This document shows, piece after piece, positions 1 to 5,972 of a stretch of DNA of 6,451 nucleotides; the stretch's first letter is position 1, and the number at the start of each line of letters is the position of its first letter. The translations under genes and the position numbers were made by a program. The DNA comes from Sphingomonadales bacterium UBA6174 (GTDB lineage Bacteria > Pseudomonadota > Alphaproteobacteria > Sphingomonadales > Sphingomonadaceae), in contig DITW01000094.1 in the NCBI GenBank assembly GCA_002422945.1, forward strand, positions 1 through 6,451, in the 5' to 3' direction. The notes beneath the pieces are model-generated. The model did no database searches and was not told where the DNA came from. It saw nothing but the letters and a program-made list of their open reading frames with translations.

Positions 1-913
1 GCCGATGTGGCCGGTGCATACATGGTTGCCGGATGCGCACGTGCAGGCGCCGACGGCGGGCTCCATGATCCTTGCGGGCGTGCTGTTGAAAATGGGTGGC
101 TATGGCTTCCTGCGTTTCTCCTTGCCGATGTTCCCGGAAGCCTCGGGGCATTTTGTCCCCTTGGTGATGGGCATGTCGCTGGTAGCTGTGATTTATACCT
201 CGCTGGTCGCGTTGGTGCAGCAGGACATGAAGAAGCTGATCGCTTATTCATCGGTCGCGCATATGGCGTTTGTGACCATCGGTTTGTTCGCCTTTAACCG
301 TCAGGGGATCGAAGGCGCGCTGGTGGTCATGCTGAGCCATGGTCTGGTGTCGGCGGCATTGTTCCTGTGCGTGGGCGTTATCTATGATCGCCTGCACACC
401 CGCGAAATCAGCCGTTATGGTGGTCTGGCTGAGAATATGCCGAAATATGCATTGTTCTTCCTGTTTTTCACCATGGCGAGCATCGGGCTTCCCGGAACGT
501 CGGGTTTCGTGGGCGAGTTTCTTGCGCTGGTCGGGGCTTATGAGGCGAACAGCCTAGTGGCGTTTATTGCGACGACCGGGGTGATCCTTGGCGCGGCCTA
601 TATGCTCTATCTCTACCGTCGGGTGGTTTATGGCCCGTTGGATAAGGCAGATGTCGCGGCCATGCCGGATATGAACAAGCGCGAATGGCTTATTCTCGCG
701 CCAATCGCGACGGTGACCTTGTGGATGGGCGTCTATCCGGAAAGCTTCATCGCGCCGATGCGCAAGGATGTCGGCACATTGCTGGCCCGGATTGAACGGG
801 CCAACCCAATGGGCGATGCGCAGTTGAAAAAGGGCTTGCCTCAACCAGCGGCTGCCCATGAAAAGGCCGCCGAACACGCACCGGCATCTGCATTGGCGGA
901 GGGGCAACACTGA
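1..913 (+). CDS. nuoM: NADH-quinone oxidoreductase subunit M (partial, 5' end outside window)
   Basis: This is an antiporter-like membrane subunit of respiratory complex I, which couples NADH:quinone electron transfer to proton pumping across the inner membrane. The frame is open from the left edge; the 303 visible residues compare with about 500 for the family, so roughly 200 N-terminal residues are missing and the first ATG at position 5 is internal. It opens on the conserved WLPDAHVQAPTAGS segment. The LLKMGGYG lysine (bases 89-91) matches the TM8 channel lysine of E. coli NuoM (K265), and the glutamate in GFVGEF (bases 515-517) matches the TM12 glutamate (E407). QQDMKKLIAYSSVAHM is the other family signature. 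The equivalent of K234 should lie just left of the edge. The last 30 or so residues form an Ala/Lys/His/Glu-rich hydrophilic tail. NuoN follows directly, which argues for NuoM over a related Mrp antiporter subunit. Confidence 0.98.
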   Translation, partial: PMWPVHTWLPDAHVQAPTAGSMILAGVLLKMGGYGFLRFSLPMFPEASGHFVPLVMGMSLVAVIYTSLVALVQQDMKKLIAYSSVAHMAFVTIGLFAFNRQGIEGALVVMLSHGLVSAALFLCVGVIYDRLHTREISRYGGLAENMPKYALFFLFFTMASIGLPGTSGFVGEFLALVGAYEANSLVAFIATTGVILGAAYMLYLYRRVVYGPLDKADVAAMPDMNKREWLILAPIATVTLWMGVYPESFIAPMRKDVGTLLARIERANPMGDAQLKKGLPQPAAAHEKAAEHAPASALAEGQH

Positions 914-2358
914 TGAGTTACGCTGAATCTCTTACCCTGACCCTGTCCGAGGTCATTTTGGCGGCGGGCGCTTTGGTGTTGTTGCTGGTGGCGGGCTGGG
1001 CTGGCGACAAGGCGACGCGGCTGATCAGTTGGATTGCCGTTGTGCTGCTGGCCGTTGCCGGTCTGGCGTTGATGGGGCCTGCGGGCGCGGCCTTTGGCGG
1101 TCAATATCAGGCCGATAGCTTTGCGGCTTTTGCCAAGGTGCTGATTTATTTCGCCGCTGGCGCGTCGATCCTGATTGCACCGCGCTTTTTCCAACTGGCG
1201 GATGGTAGCCATATCGGGTTGCGGGCCGAATATCCGATCCTGATCCTGCTGGCCTGCGTTGGCATGGGCATGATGGTATCGGCTGGCGATCTGTTGTCGC
1301 TTTATGTTGGTCTCGAACTCAACAGCCTTGCCGCCTATGTGCTGGCGAGCTTTATGCGCTCGGATCAGCGTTCGGCGGAAGCGGGTCTGAAATATTTCGT
1401 GCTGGGCGCGCTCGCATCGGGCATTCTGCTGTACGGCATTTCCTTGGTTTATGGCTTTACCGGCACGACCGCCTTTGATGGCATTGCCAAGGCCTATGGC
1501 GATGGCGTGTCGATGGGCGAATTGTTCGGTCTGGTATTCGTGTTCGCAGGTCTTGCGTTCAAGGTCAGCGCCGTGCCGTTCCATATGTGGACCCCGGATG
1601 TCTATGAAGGCGCGCCGACCCCGGTGACGACCTTCTTCGCATCGGCGCCGAAGGTCGCGGCCTTGTGCATGGCGATCCGGGTGGCGGTCGTGGCGATGGG
1701 GCCGGCGGCGCATCAATGGCAGCAGATCGTGATCTTCGCGGCCTTGGCCTCGACCATTCTCGGCGGCGTGGCGGCGATCAATCAGACCAATATCAAGCGA
1801 TTGCTGGCCTATTCGTCGATCAACAATGTCGGCTTTGCGCTGATCGGCCTTGCGGCGGGAACCCAGCAGGGGATCGCGGCGGTGCTGACCTATCTCGCCG
1901 TTTATGTCGTGATGACGATCGGCAGCTTTGTCTGCGTGTTGCAGATGCGCGATGCCGAAGGGCGCCCGATTGAGTCCATTTCTGCGCTGGCAGGTCTGTC
2001 GCGCAGCCGTCCGGGGCTGTCGGCTGCATTTGCGATCTTTATGTTCTCGCTGGCCGGCATTCCGCCATTGTTCGGTTTCTGGCCGAAGTTCCTCGTATTC
2101 GATGCCGCGGTTGCAGTTGGCCTGTTGCCCTTGGCCGCAGTGGGTATCGCGACCTCGGTGATCGGTGCGTTTTATTACATCAAGATCGTCAAGATCATCT
2201 ATTTCGATGAACCGGGCGACGAGGTGTTCGCCGCGAACAATAATGTAGTGGAAACCGGCTTGATGCTGCTGACCGCCTTGGCCGTGTCGCCGATTGGTTA
2301 TCTTGCGATTCCGTTGCTGGGGCAGTTGAGCGACAGGGCAGCGGGGTCGCTGTTCTGA
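913..2358 (+). CDS. nuoN: NADH-quinone oxidoreductase subunit N
   Basis: A complete 481-residue antiporter-like subunit of complex I (E. coli NuoN is 485), embedded in the inner membrane with about 14 predicted helices. All the family's charged channel residues are present: E135 in LYVGLELNSLAAY, K160 in AGLKYFVLGA, K217 in AFKVSAVPFHMWTPDVYEG, K247 in SAPKVAAL and K392 in GFWPKF, matching E. coli E133, K158, K217, K247 and K395. NIKRLLAYSSINNVG is the signature shared with NuoM. The ATG shares its A with the nuoM stop (TGATG), so translation is probably coupled; GGAGGGG at 898-904 inside nuoM is a good ribosome binding site 8 bases upstream. This is normally the last gene of nuo operons, and the cofactor gene birA begins five bases after its stop. 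Confidence 0.98.
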   Translation: MSYAESLTLTLSEVILAAGALVLLLVAGWAGDKATRLISWIAVVLLAVAGLALMGPAGAAFGGQYQADSFAAFAKVLIYFAAGASILIAPRFFQLADGSHIGLRAEYPILILLACVGMGMMVSAGDLLSLYVGLELNSLAAYVLASFMRSDQRSAEAGLKYFVLGALASGILLYGISLVYGFTGTTAFDGIAKAYGDGVSMGELFGLVFVFAGLAFKVSAVPFHMWTPDVYEGAPTPVTTFFASAPKVAALCMAIRVAVVAMGPAAHQWQQIVIFAALASTILGGVAAINQTNIKRLLAYSSINNVGFALIGLAAGTQQGIAAVLTYLAVYVVMTIGSFVCVLQMRDAEGRPIESISALAGLSRSRPGLSAAFAIFMFSLAGIPPLFGFWPKFLVFDAAVAVGLLPLAAVGIATSVIGAFYYIKIVKIIYFDEPGDEVFAANNNVVETGLMLLTALAVSPIGYLAIPLLGQLSDRAAGSLF

Positions 2359-2363
2359 ACGGG

Positions 2364-3068
2364 ATGATCCGTTCAGTCGCGGTAACGCAGTCGACAAATG
2401 ACGATATGGCGGCGCTGGCCAAGGCTGGCGCCGCCGAAGGTTGCTGGCTTTGGGCCGAGCATCAAACTGCAGGGCGAGGGCGGCAGGGGCGGCTCTGGTC
2501 ACCCGCGCCCGGTAATCTCTACGCATCGACCTTAATCCGGATGCTGCCCGGCGATCCGCCTGCGCCGAGCCTTGCCTTGGTGGCGGCGGTGGCGCTTGAT
2601 GCGGCGTTGCTACCATTTACCGGTCCGGATCGGTTGCGGATCAAATGGCCCAATGATCTGATGCTGGATAATGCCAAGCTATCGGGCATTTTGCTGGAGC
2701 GCGAGGGCGATGCGATTATCGCCGGTTTTGGCGTCAATCTCGCCCATGCGCCGACAATCCCCGATCGCGCGACGATCAGCCTTGCCGAGGCGGGGTTGGC
2801 ATATCCGACGCCGGGGGAATTGGTGGTGACGCTCAAGGATCGTTTTGCCGAATATCTTGCCTTATGGCGGGCGGAAGGTTTGGCGGCGATTGCCGATCAA
2901 TGGAGCAAGCGATCTTTCCCGCTGGGCACCATGATGCGGGCATGGTTGCCGGATGGCAACGCTTGTGAAGGGATGTTCGACGGCATGGCACCGGATGGCG
3001 CGTTACGCTTGCGTCGCGCGTCGGGAAGCGTAGAGACGATCCATGCCGGGGACGTATTCCTGATCTAA
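2364..3068 (+). CDS. birA: Biotin--[acetyl-CoA-carboxylase] ligase, catalytic type without HTH
   Basis: This cytoplasmic enzyme activates biotin to biotinyl-AMP and attaches it to the lysine of biotin carboxyl carrier domains, such as AccB of acetyl-CoA carboxylase. The 234 residues hold the catalytic core and a short C-terminal domain. Visible motifs are QSTN near residues 9-12, the adenylate-binding GRGRQGR at 37-43, KWPNDL at 94-99, and the catalytic lysine K105 in AKLSGILLE (E. coli K183), followed by GFGVNL at 121-126. The N-terminal winged helix of E. coli BirA (321 residues) is absent, because the catalytic domain begins immediately at the start codon; it should not act as a biotin-operon repressor. 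The C-terminal SH3-like part runs from about residue 187 to the end. It starts five bases after nuoN with only a weak GGG site, which suggests translation coupled to nuoN. Confidence 0.95.
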   Translation: MIRSVAVTQSTNDDMAALAKAGAAEGCWLWAEHQTAGRGRQGRLWSPAPGNLYASTLIRMLPGDPPAPSLALVAAVALDAALLPFTGPDRLRIKWPNDLMLDNAKLSGILLEREGDAIIAGFGVNLAHAPTIPDRATISLAEAGLAYPTPGELVVTLKDRFAEYLALWRAEGLAAIADQWSKRSFPLGTMMRAWLPDGNACEGMFDGMAPDGALRLRRASGSVETIHAGDVFLI

Positions 3069-3080
3069 CCCGAATTTTAT

Positions 3081-3085
3081 AGGAG
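3081..3085 (+). promoter_or_regulatory. Ribosome binding site of coaX
   Basis: AGGAG lies 8 bases before the coaX ATG in a short AT-containing gap, and supports the start at 3094. It is the strongest initiation signal among the first downstream genes, so coaX is probably initiated independently rather than coupled to birA. Confidence 0.75.
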
Positions 3086-3093
3086 TTGCGGCG

Positions 3094-3870
3094 ATGCTAC
3101 TCGCCATTGATGCCGGGAATACCAACATCGTTTTCGCCCTGATCGACGGGGACGAGATTGTCGAGCGTTGGCGCATCGCGACCGATCCTAAGCGCACCGC
3201 CGATGAATATGCGGTGTGGCTGAACCAGTTGCTCATCTTGGGTGGCCGTGATCGTTCGGTGGTGGAGGCCGTCATCATCGCGACGGTGGTACCGCGCGCG
3301 CTCCATAATCTGGAGGTGTTGGCGAGTAAATATTTCGGCGTGGATGCGTTGATCGCGGGGCGCGACGAATTGCCATGGGGCATTGGCTTGCTGGTCGATG
3401 AACCGAAAACCGTGGGCGCAGACCGCGTGATCAACGCCATTGCAGCCCATGCTTCCCATACAGGCGATTTGATCGTGATCGATTTTGGCACGGCGACCAC
3501 GTTCGATCATGTCGATGCACAAGGCAATTACGCGGGCGGTATCATTGCGCCGGGGATTAATCTATCGCTCGATGCCTTGGTGGCGGCGGCGGCAAAGCTG
3601 CCGCGCATCGCCATTCGCGCACCGGATACGAATAAGGTGATTGGCATCAATACCGAAGATCAGATGTTGATCGGGGTGTATTGGGGCTATATCGCAATGA
3701 TCGAGGGGCTTGTCGCCCGCATGAAGAAGGAAATTGGCCGTCCGGTGCAGGTTATTGGCACCGGCGGGCTGGCCACATTGTTCGAGCAGCACAGCCCGGT
3801 ATTTGACGCGATTGAATCGGACCTGACGATCAGGGGACTGATTATCATGTATCAGCGTCGGATCGGCTGA
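3094..3870 (+). CDS. coaX: Type III pantothenate kinase
   Basis: CoaX phosphorylates pantothenate with ATP to 4'-phosphopantothenate, the first step of coenzyme A synthesis, in the cytoplasm. At 258 residues it is of normal length. It carries the ASKHA-fold signatures of the type III family: the phosphate-binding DAGNTN at residues 6-11, GADR at 108-111 with the probable catalytic aspartate D110, DFGTATTFD at 130-138 (D130 expected in cation binding), YAGGIIAPG at 146-154 and GTGGLA at 222-227. From knowledge of the family, type III enzymes are not feedback-inhibited by CoA, need a monovalent cation and bind ATP weakly. The gene is preceded by a good AGGAG site and lies 25 bases after birA. 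It pairs with the biotin ligase as a cofactor gene attached to the nuo operon. A terminator-like palindrome begins 7 bases after its stop. Confidence 0.97.
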   Translation: MLLAIDAGNTNIVFALIDGDEIVERWRIATDPKRTADEYAVWLNQLLILGGRDRSVVEAVIIATVVPRALHNLEVLASKYFGVDALIAGRDELPWGIGLLVDEPKTVGADRVINAIAAHASHTGDLIVIDFGTATTFDHVDAQGNYAGGIIAPGINLSLDALVAAAAKLPRIAIRAPDTNKVIGINTEDQMLIGVYWGYIAMIEGLVARMKKEIGRPVQVIGTGGLATLFEQHSPVFDAIESDLTIRGLIIMYQRRIG

Positions 3871-3877
3871 ATGTTTT

Positions 3878-3897
3878 GAGAGCATGCTCTCGTTTTT
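3878..3897 (+). terminator. Terminator-like palindrome after coaX
   Basis: The 14-base perfect palindrome GAGAGCATGCTCTC (3878-3891) is followed by G and five Ts (3893-3897). As RNA it folds to a 5-bp stem with a CATG loop, extendable by one U-G pair. The stem is short for an intrinsic terminator, so it may be leaky, allowing read-through into rnj. It could also be the left part of the intergenic repeat that follows, or a protein-binding palindrome. Confidence 0.5.
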
Positions 3898-3904
3898 AAT
3901 TGTC

Positions 3905-3949
3905 GCATCGTTTTAACGGAAAACGGGTTCCCGATTTTCCGCACGATGT
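3905..3949 (+). repeat. Compound imperfect palindrome, probable extragenic repeat
   Basis: Nested complementary arms are visible: CATCG (3906-3910) with CGATG (3944-3948); CGGAAAA (3917-3923) with TTTTCCG (3935-3941); and CGGG (3924-3927) with CCCG (3930-3933), where the innermost pair must open for RNA folding. Position 3934 is an unpaired A, and the outer and middle stems are separated by TTTTAA on one side and CA on the other. The core resembles, from memory, palindromic intergenic repeats scattered in alphaproteobacterial genomes. Only one copy is in this window, so its repeat status is inferred. Lying in the leader of rnj, it would be transcribed as a stable hairpin if coaX read-through occurs. 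Confidence 0.6.
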
Positions 3950-3971
3950 TTTAAGATTGGAATGAATACAG

Positions 3972-5615
3972 GTGACTACACCGGGTAAAGAATTGCTGTT
4001 CCTGGCCCTTGGCGGCTCGGACGAAATTGGCATGAATGTGAATCTCTATGGCTGTCAGGGCAAATGGCTGATGGTCGATCTGGGCCTGACCTTTGCGGGC
4101 GACGATTATCCGGGTGTCGATCTGGTTTTGCCGGATCTCAGCTTCATCGAGGAACGCCGCGACGATCTGTTGGGTATCTTGCTAACCCATGGCCATGAAG
4201 ATCATATCGGCGCGGTGCCTTATCTCGCCGCCGATCTCGGTGTGCCGCTCTATGCGACGGATTTCACGGCGCGCCTGATCAGGGGTAAGCTGGAAGAAGA
4301 GGGCATTGCCGACAAGGTCAAGCTCCACATCGTGCCGGATCGCGGGCAGGTTCAGCTTGGGCCGTTCAACTGCCGTTATGTGCCATTGGCGCACAGCATT
4401 CCGGATATGAGCGCGATCCTGATCGATACGCCTTATGGCCGGGTGTTCCATACTGGCGATTGGAAGTTGGACGACGATCCCGTCATCGGCGAAGGTGCGA
4501 CCCCGGAAGAGTTGACGGCAATTGGCGATGAGGGTGTGTTGGCCTTGGTGTGCGACAGCACCAACGTATTCAACCCCAAGGCATCGGGCAGCGAAGGCGG
4601 TGTACGCGACGATTTGCTGCGTTGCGTGAAGGCTGCGCGCGGGCGGGTAGTTGTCACCAGCTTTGCCTCTAATGCCGCGCGCTTGCAGACTTTGGGCGAT
4701 GTCGCGGTCAAGACGGGGCGCAAGCTGTGCGTTGCCGGTCGTTCGCTGGATCGCTTCCTGACCGTCGGCAAGGCGTGCGGGATGTTCAAGAAATTCCCCG
4801 ATGTGATCGATTTCGATACCGCGATGTCGCTGCCCCGGCGCGATGTGTTGGTGGTGGCCACGGGCGGGCAGGGCGAAGATCGCGCGGCGCTGGCTCGGAT
4901 CGCGGCGGAGAACCATCAGATCAAGTTGGAAGAGGGCGATACCGTCATCTTCTCATCCCGCCAGATCCCCGGCAATGAAAAGGCGATTGGCGTCGTCCAG
5001 AACAATCTCGCGCGCAAGAATGTGATCATGGTCACTGAAAAGCAGGCGCATGTCCATGTGTCCGGCCATCCGGGGCGCCCGGAATTGGCGGCAATGTATG
5101 GCTGGCTGCGGCCTGAAATCTTGTTGCCGGTCCATGGCGAACGCCGCCATATGGCCGAACAGGCGCGTTTCGGGATTGAACAGGGCGTCAAGCGCACGTT
5201 GGTCCAGTCGAATGGCGATGTGGTTCGCTTGGCTCCCAAAGGCCCGGTCAAGATCGGTAATGAGTCAACCGGGCGACTGGTGCTGGATGGCGATGTGATC
5301 CTGCCCGCCAATGGCGCGACTATCGCTGAGCGTCGACGTCTGGCCCTCTACGGCACAGTGCAGGTCGCGATTGCGATTGATGCCGATGGCTGTCTGCATG
5401 GTGTGCCGTCGATCAAACCGATGGGCGTGCCGGTTGAAGAAGACCGTGACGACTTTATCGATGAAGCCATTACCGTTGTTGAAAATGCCGTCGATAAATA
5501 TGATGGCCGGGATATGGAAAAATTGCGCGAGGCGGTGCGGCTTGCCGTGCGGCGTTGCGCTGTCGCATGGACGGGCAAAAAGCCGATTGTCGATGTCGCG
5601 CTGATTACGATCTGA
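3972..5615 (+). CDS. rnj: Ribonuclease J
   Basis: RNase J is a zinc-dependent metallo-beta-lactamase/beta-CASP nuclease with 5'-3' exonuclease and endonuclease activity in mRNA decay and rRNA 5' maturation. The 547 residues are typical (about 555 in B. subtilis J1). The metal motif HGHEDHIG is at residues 73-80, followed by H141 (PLAHSIPD), D163 (HTGDWK), D195 (CDSTN), the beta-CASP SGH with H366 and PVHGE with H388. TSFASNAARLQ (229-239) lies in the beta-CASP domain, and the C-terminal domain runs from about residue 450. The start is GTG: an in-frame TGA at 3963-3965 leaves no other usable start upstream, and the protein begins in the expected place before ELLFLALGG. The ribosome site is weak (TTGGAA, 9 bases away). 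Residue 17 is Asp in GGSDEIG where Gly is usual. It is separated from coaX by 101 bases with palindromes and may be expressed apart from the upstream genes. Confidence 0.97.
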   Translation: MTTPGKELLFLALGGSDEIGMNVNLYGCQGKWLMVDLGLTFAGDDYPGVDLVLPDLSFIEERRDDLLGILLTHGHEDHIGAVPYLAADLGVPLYATDFTARLIRGKLEEEGIADKVKLHIVPDRGQVQLGPFNCRYVPLAHSIPDMSAILIDTPYGRVFHTGDWKLDDDPVIGEGATPEELTAIGDEGVLALVCDSTNVFNPKASGSEGGVRDDLLRCVKAARGRVVVTSFASNAARLQTLGDVAVKTGRKLCVAGRSLDRFLTVGKACGMFKKFPDVIDFDTAMSLPRRDVLVVATGGQGEDRAALARIAAENHQIKLEEGDTVIFSSRQIPGNEKAIGVVQNNLARKNVIMVTEKQAHVHVSGHPGRPELAAMYGWLRPEILLPVHGERRHMAEQARFGIEQGVKRTLVQSNGDVVRLAPKGPVKIGNESTGRLVLDGDVILPANGATIAERRRLALYGTVQVAIAIDADGCLHGVPSIKPMGVPVEEDRDDFIDEAITVVENAVDKYDGRDMEKLREAVRLAVRRCAVAWTGKKPIVDVALITI

Positions 5616-5624
5616 TGATGATGG

Positions 5625-5650
5625 GTCGACGGCGGATGTTCGCTGTCGAC
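5625..5650 (+). terminator. Strong hairpin after rnj, terminator-like
   Basis: Two copies of the self-complementary GTCGAC (5625-5630 and 5645-5650) flank GGCG and CGCT arms (5631-5634 and 5641-5644), giving a 10-bp stem with one G-U pair and a six-base loop GATGTT. The following TCTATTCTATT is only partly T-rich, so termination may be incomplete; the hairpin may equally protect the 3' end of the rnj transcript. Confidence 0.55.
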
Positions 5651-5685
5651 TCTATTCTATTGTGAATTCGGCACTTTCTGGCCGC

Positions 5686-5692
5686 AAGGAGG
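5686..5692 (+). promoter_or_regulatory. Ribosome binding site of the DUF1467 gene
   Basis: AAGGAGG is a full match to the anti-Shine-Dalgarno sequence, four bases before the ATG at 5697, slightly closer than usual. It decides the start of the small gene and rejects an overlapping frame that opens near 5662 without a comparable site. Confidence 0.8.
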
Positions 5693-5696
5693 CAAG

Positions 5697-5963
5697 ATGT
5701 TCTGGGGTTCCGCACTCGCCATCTATTTTCTGTTTTGGTTTGCGTCGTTGTTCATGGTGCTGCCTTTTGGTGTGCGCACCCATGCGGATAATGGCGAACA
5801 GCATGAAATCGGTCATGCGGAAAGCGCACCGGTCAATTTCAACGCATGGGCCATTGTCCGACGGACAACCTTGCTATCGGGCGGGTTGTTCGTTTTATAT
5901 TTTCTCAATTATACCTACGGCTGGATCACAGTCGATATGATCGATTTAAGCCTGCGCCGCTGA
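5697..5963 (+). CDS. DUF1467 family small membrane protein
   Basis: An 88-residue protein of unknown function that resembles the alphaproteobacterial DUF1467 family. Two hydrophobic helices are visible, at about residues 4-23 and 57-78, placing it in the inner membrane. They are joined by a polar loop with the family-like motifs LPFGVRT (22-28) and GHAESAP (39-45) and ending in RRTT before the second helix. The length is about that of the family. A perfect Shine-Dalgarno sequence fixes the start. It sits 81 bases after rnj on the same strand, beyond a strong hairpin, so it may be read by read-through or have its own promoter, which I cannot identify. Family members are often found near housekeeping genes of this kind; no function should be inferred from that alone. 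The family call comes from memory of the motifs. Confidence 0.85.
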   Translation: MFWGSALAIYFLFWFASLFMVLPFGVRTHADNGEQHEIGHAESAPVNFNAWAIVRRTTLLSGGLFVLYFLNYTYGWITVDMIDLSLRR

Positions 5964-5972
5964 TCAGGCTTA
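5947..5972. terminator. Inverted repeat spanning two convergent stop codons
   Basis: TAAGCCTG (5947-5954) and CAGGCTTA (5965-5972) are exact reverse complements, giving an 8-bp stem with a ten-base loop. The right arm contains the stop codon of the - strand gene, and the loop contains most of the + strand stop. It is well placed as a bidirectional terminator for the two convergent genes, but neither side has a strong T-tract, so the call is tentative. Confidence 0.45.

Noticed and set aside
5..7. ATG near the left edge as the nuoM start.
   Set aside because: The residues around it belong to a conserved internal loop and helix of NuoM, so the gene begins outside the window.
841..2616. A 591-codon open frame on the - strand opposite nuoN and birA.
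   Set aside because: It is antisense to well-supported genes. The translation is low-complexity, rich in Arg, His and Gln, with no recognisable domain, which is the usual product of reading GC-rich codons backwards.
3904..3949. The palindromic element as a CRISPR repeat or a riboswitch.
   Set aside because: There is only one copy with no spacers, and I see no match to a known riboswitch. coaX and rnj do not suggest a ligand.
4182..4916. A 244-codon open frame on the - strand inside rnj.
   Set aside because: It lies fully within the RNase J coding sequence, has no recognisable domain or ribosome site, and has an Arg/His-rich composition.
5662..5940. A 92-codon + strand frame overlapping the DUF1467 gene.
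   Set aside because: It has no Shine-Dalgarno site of its own and no family resemblance, while the competing frame has a perfect site and recognisable DUF1467 motifs.
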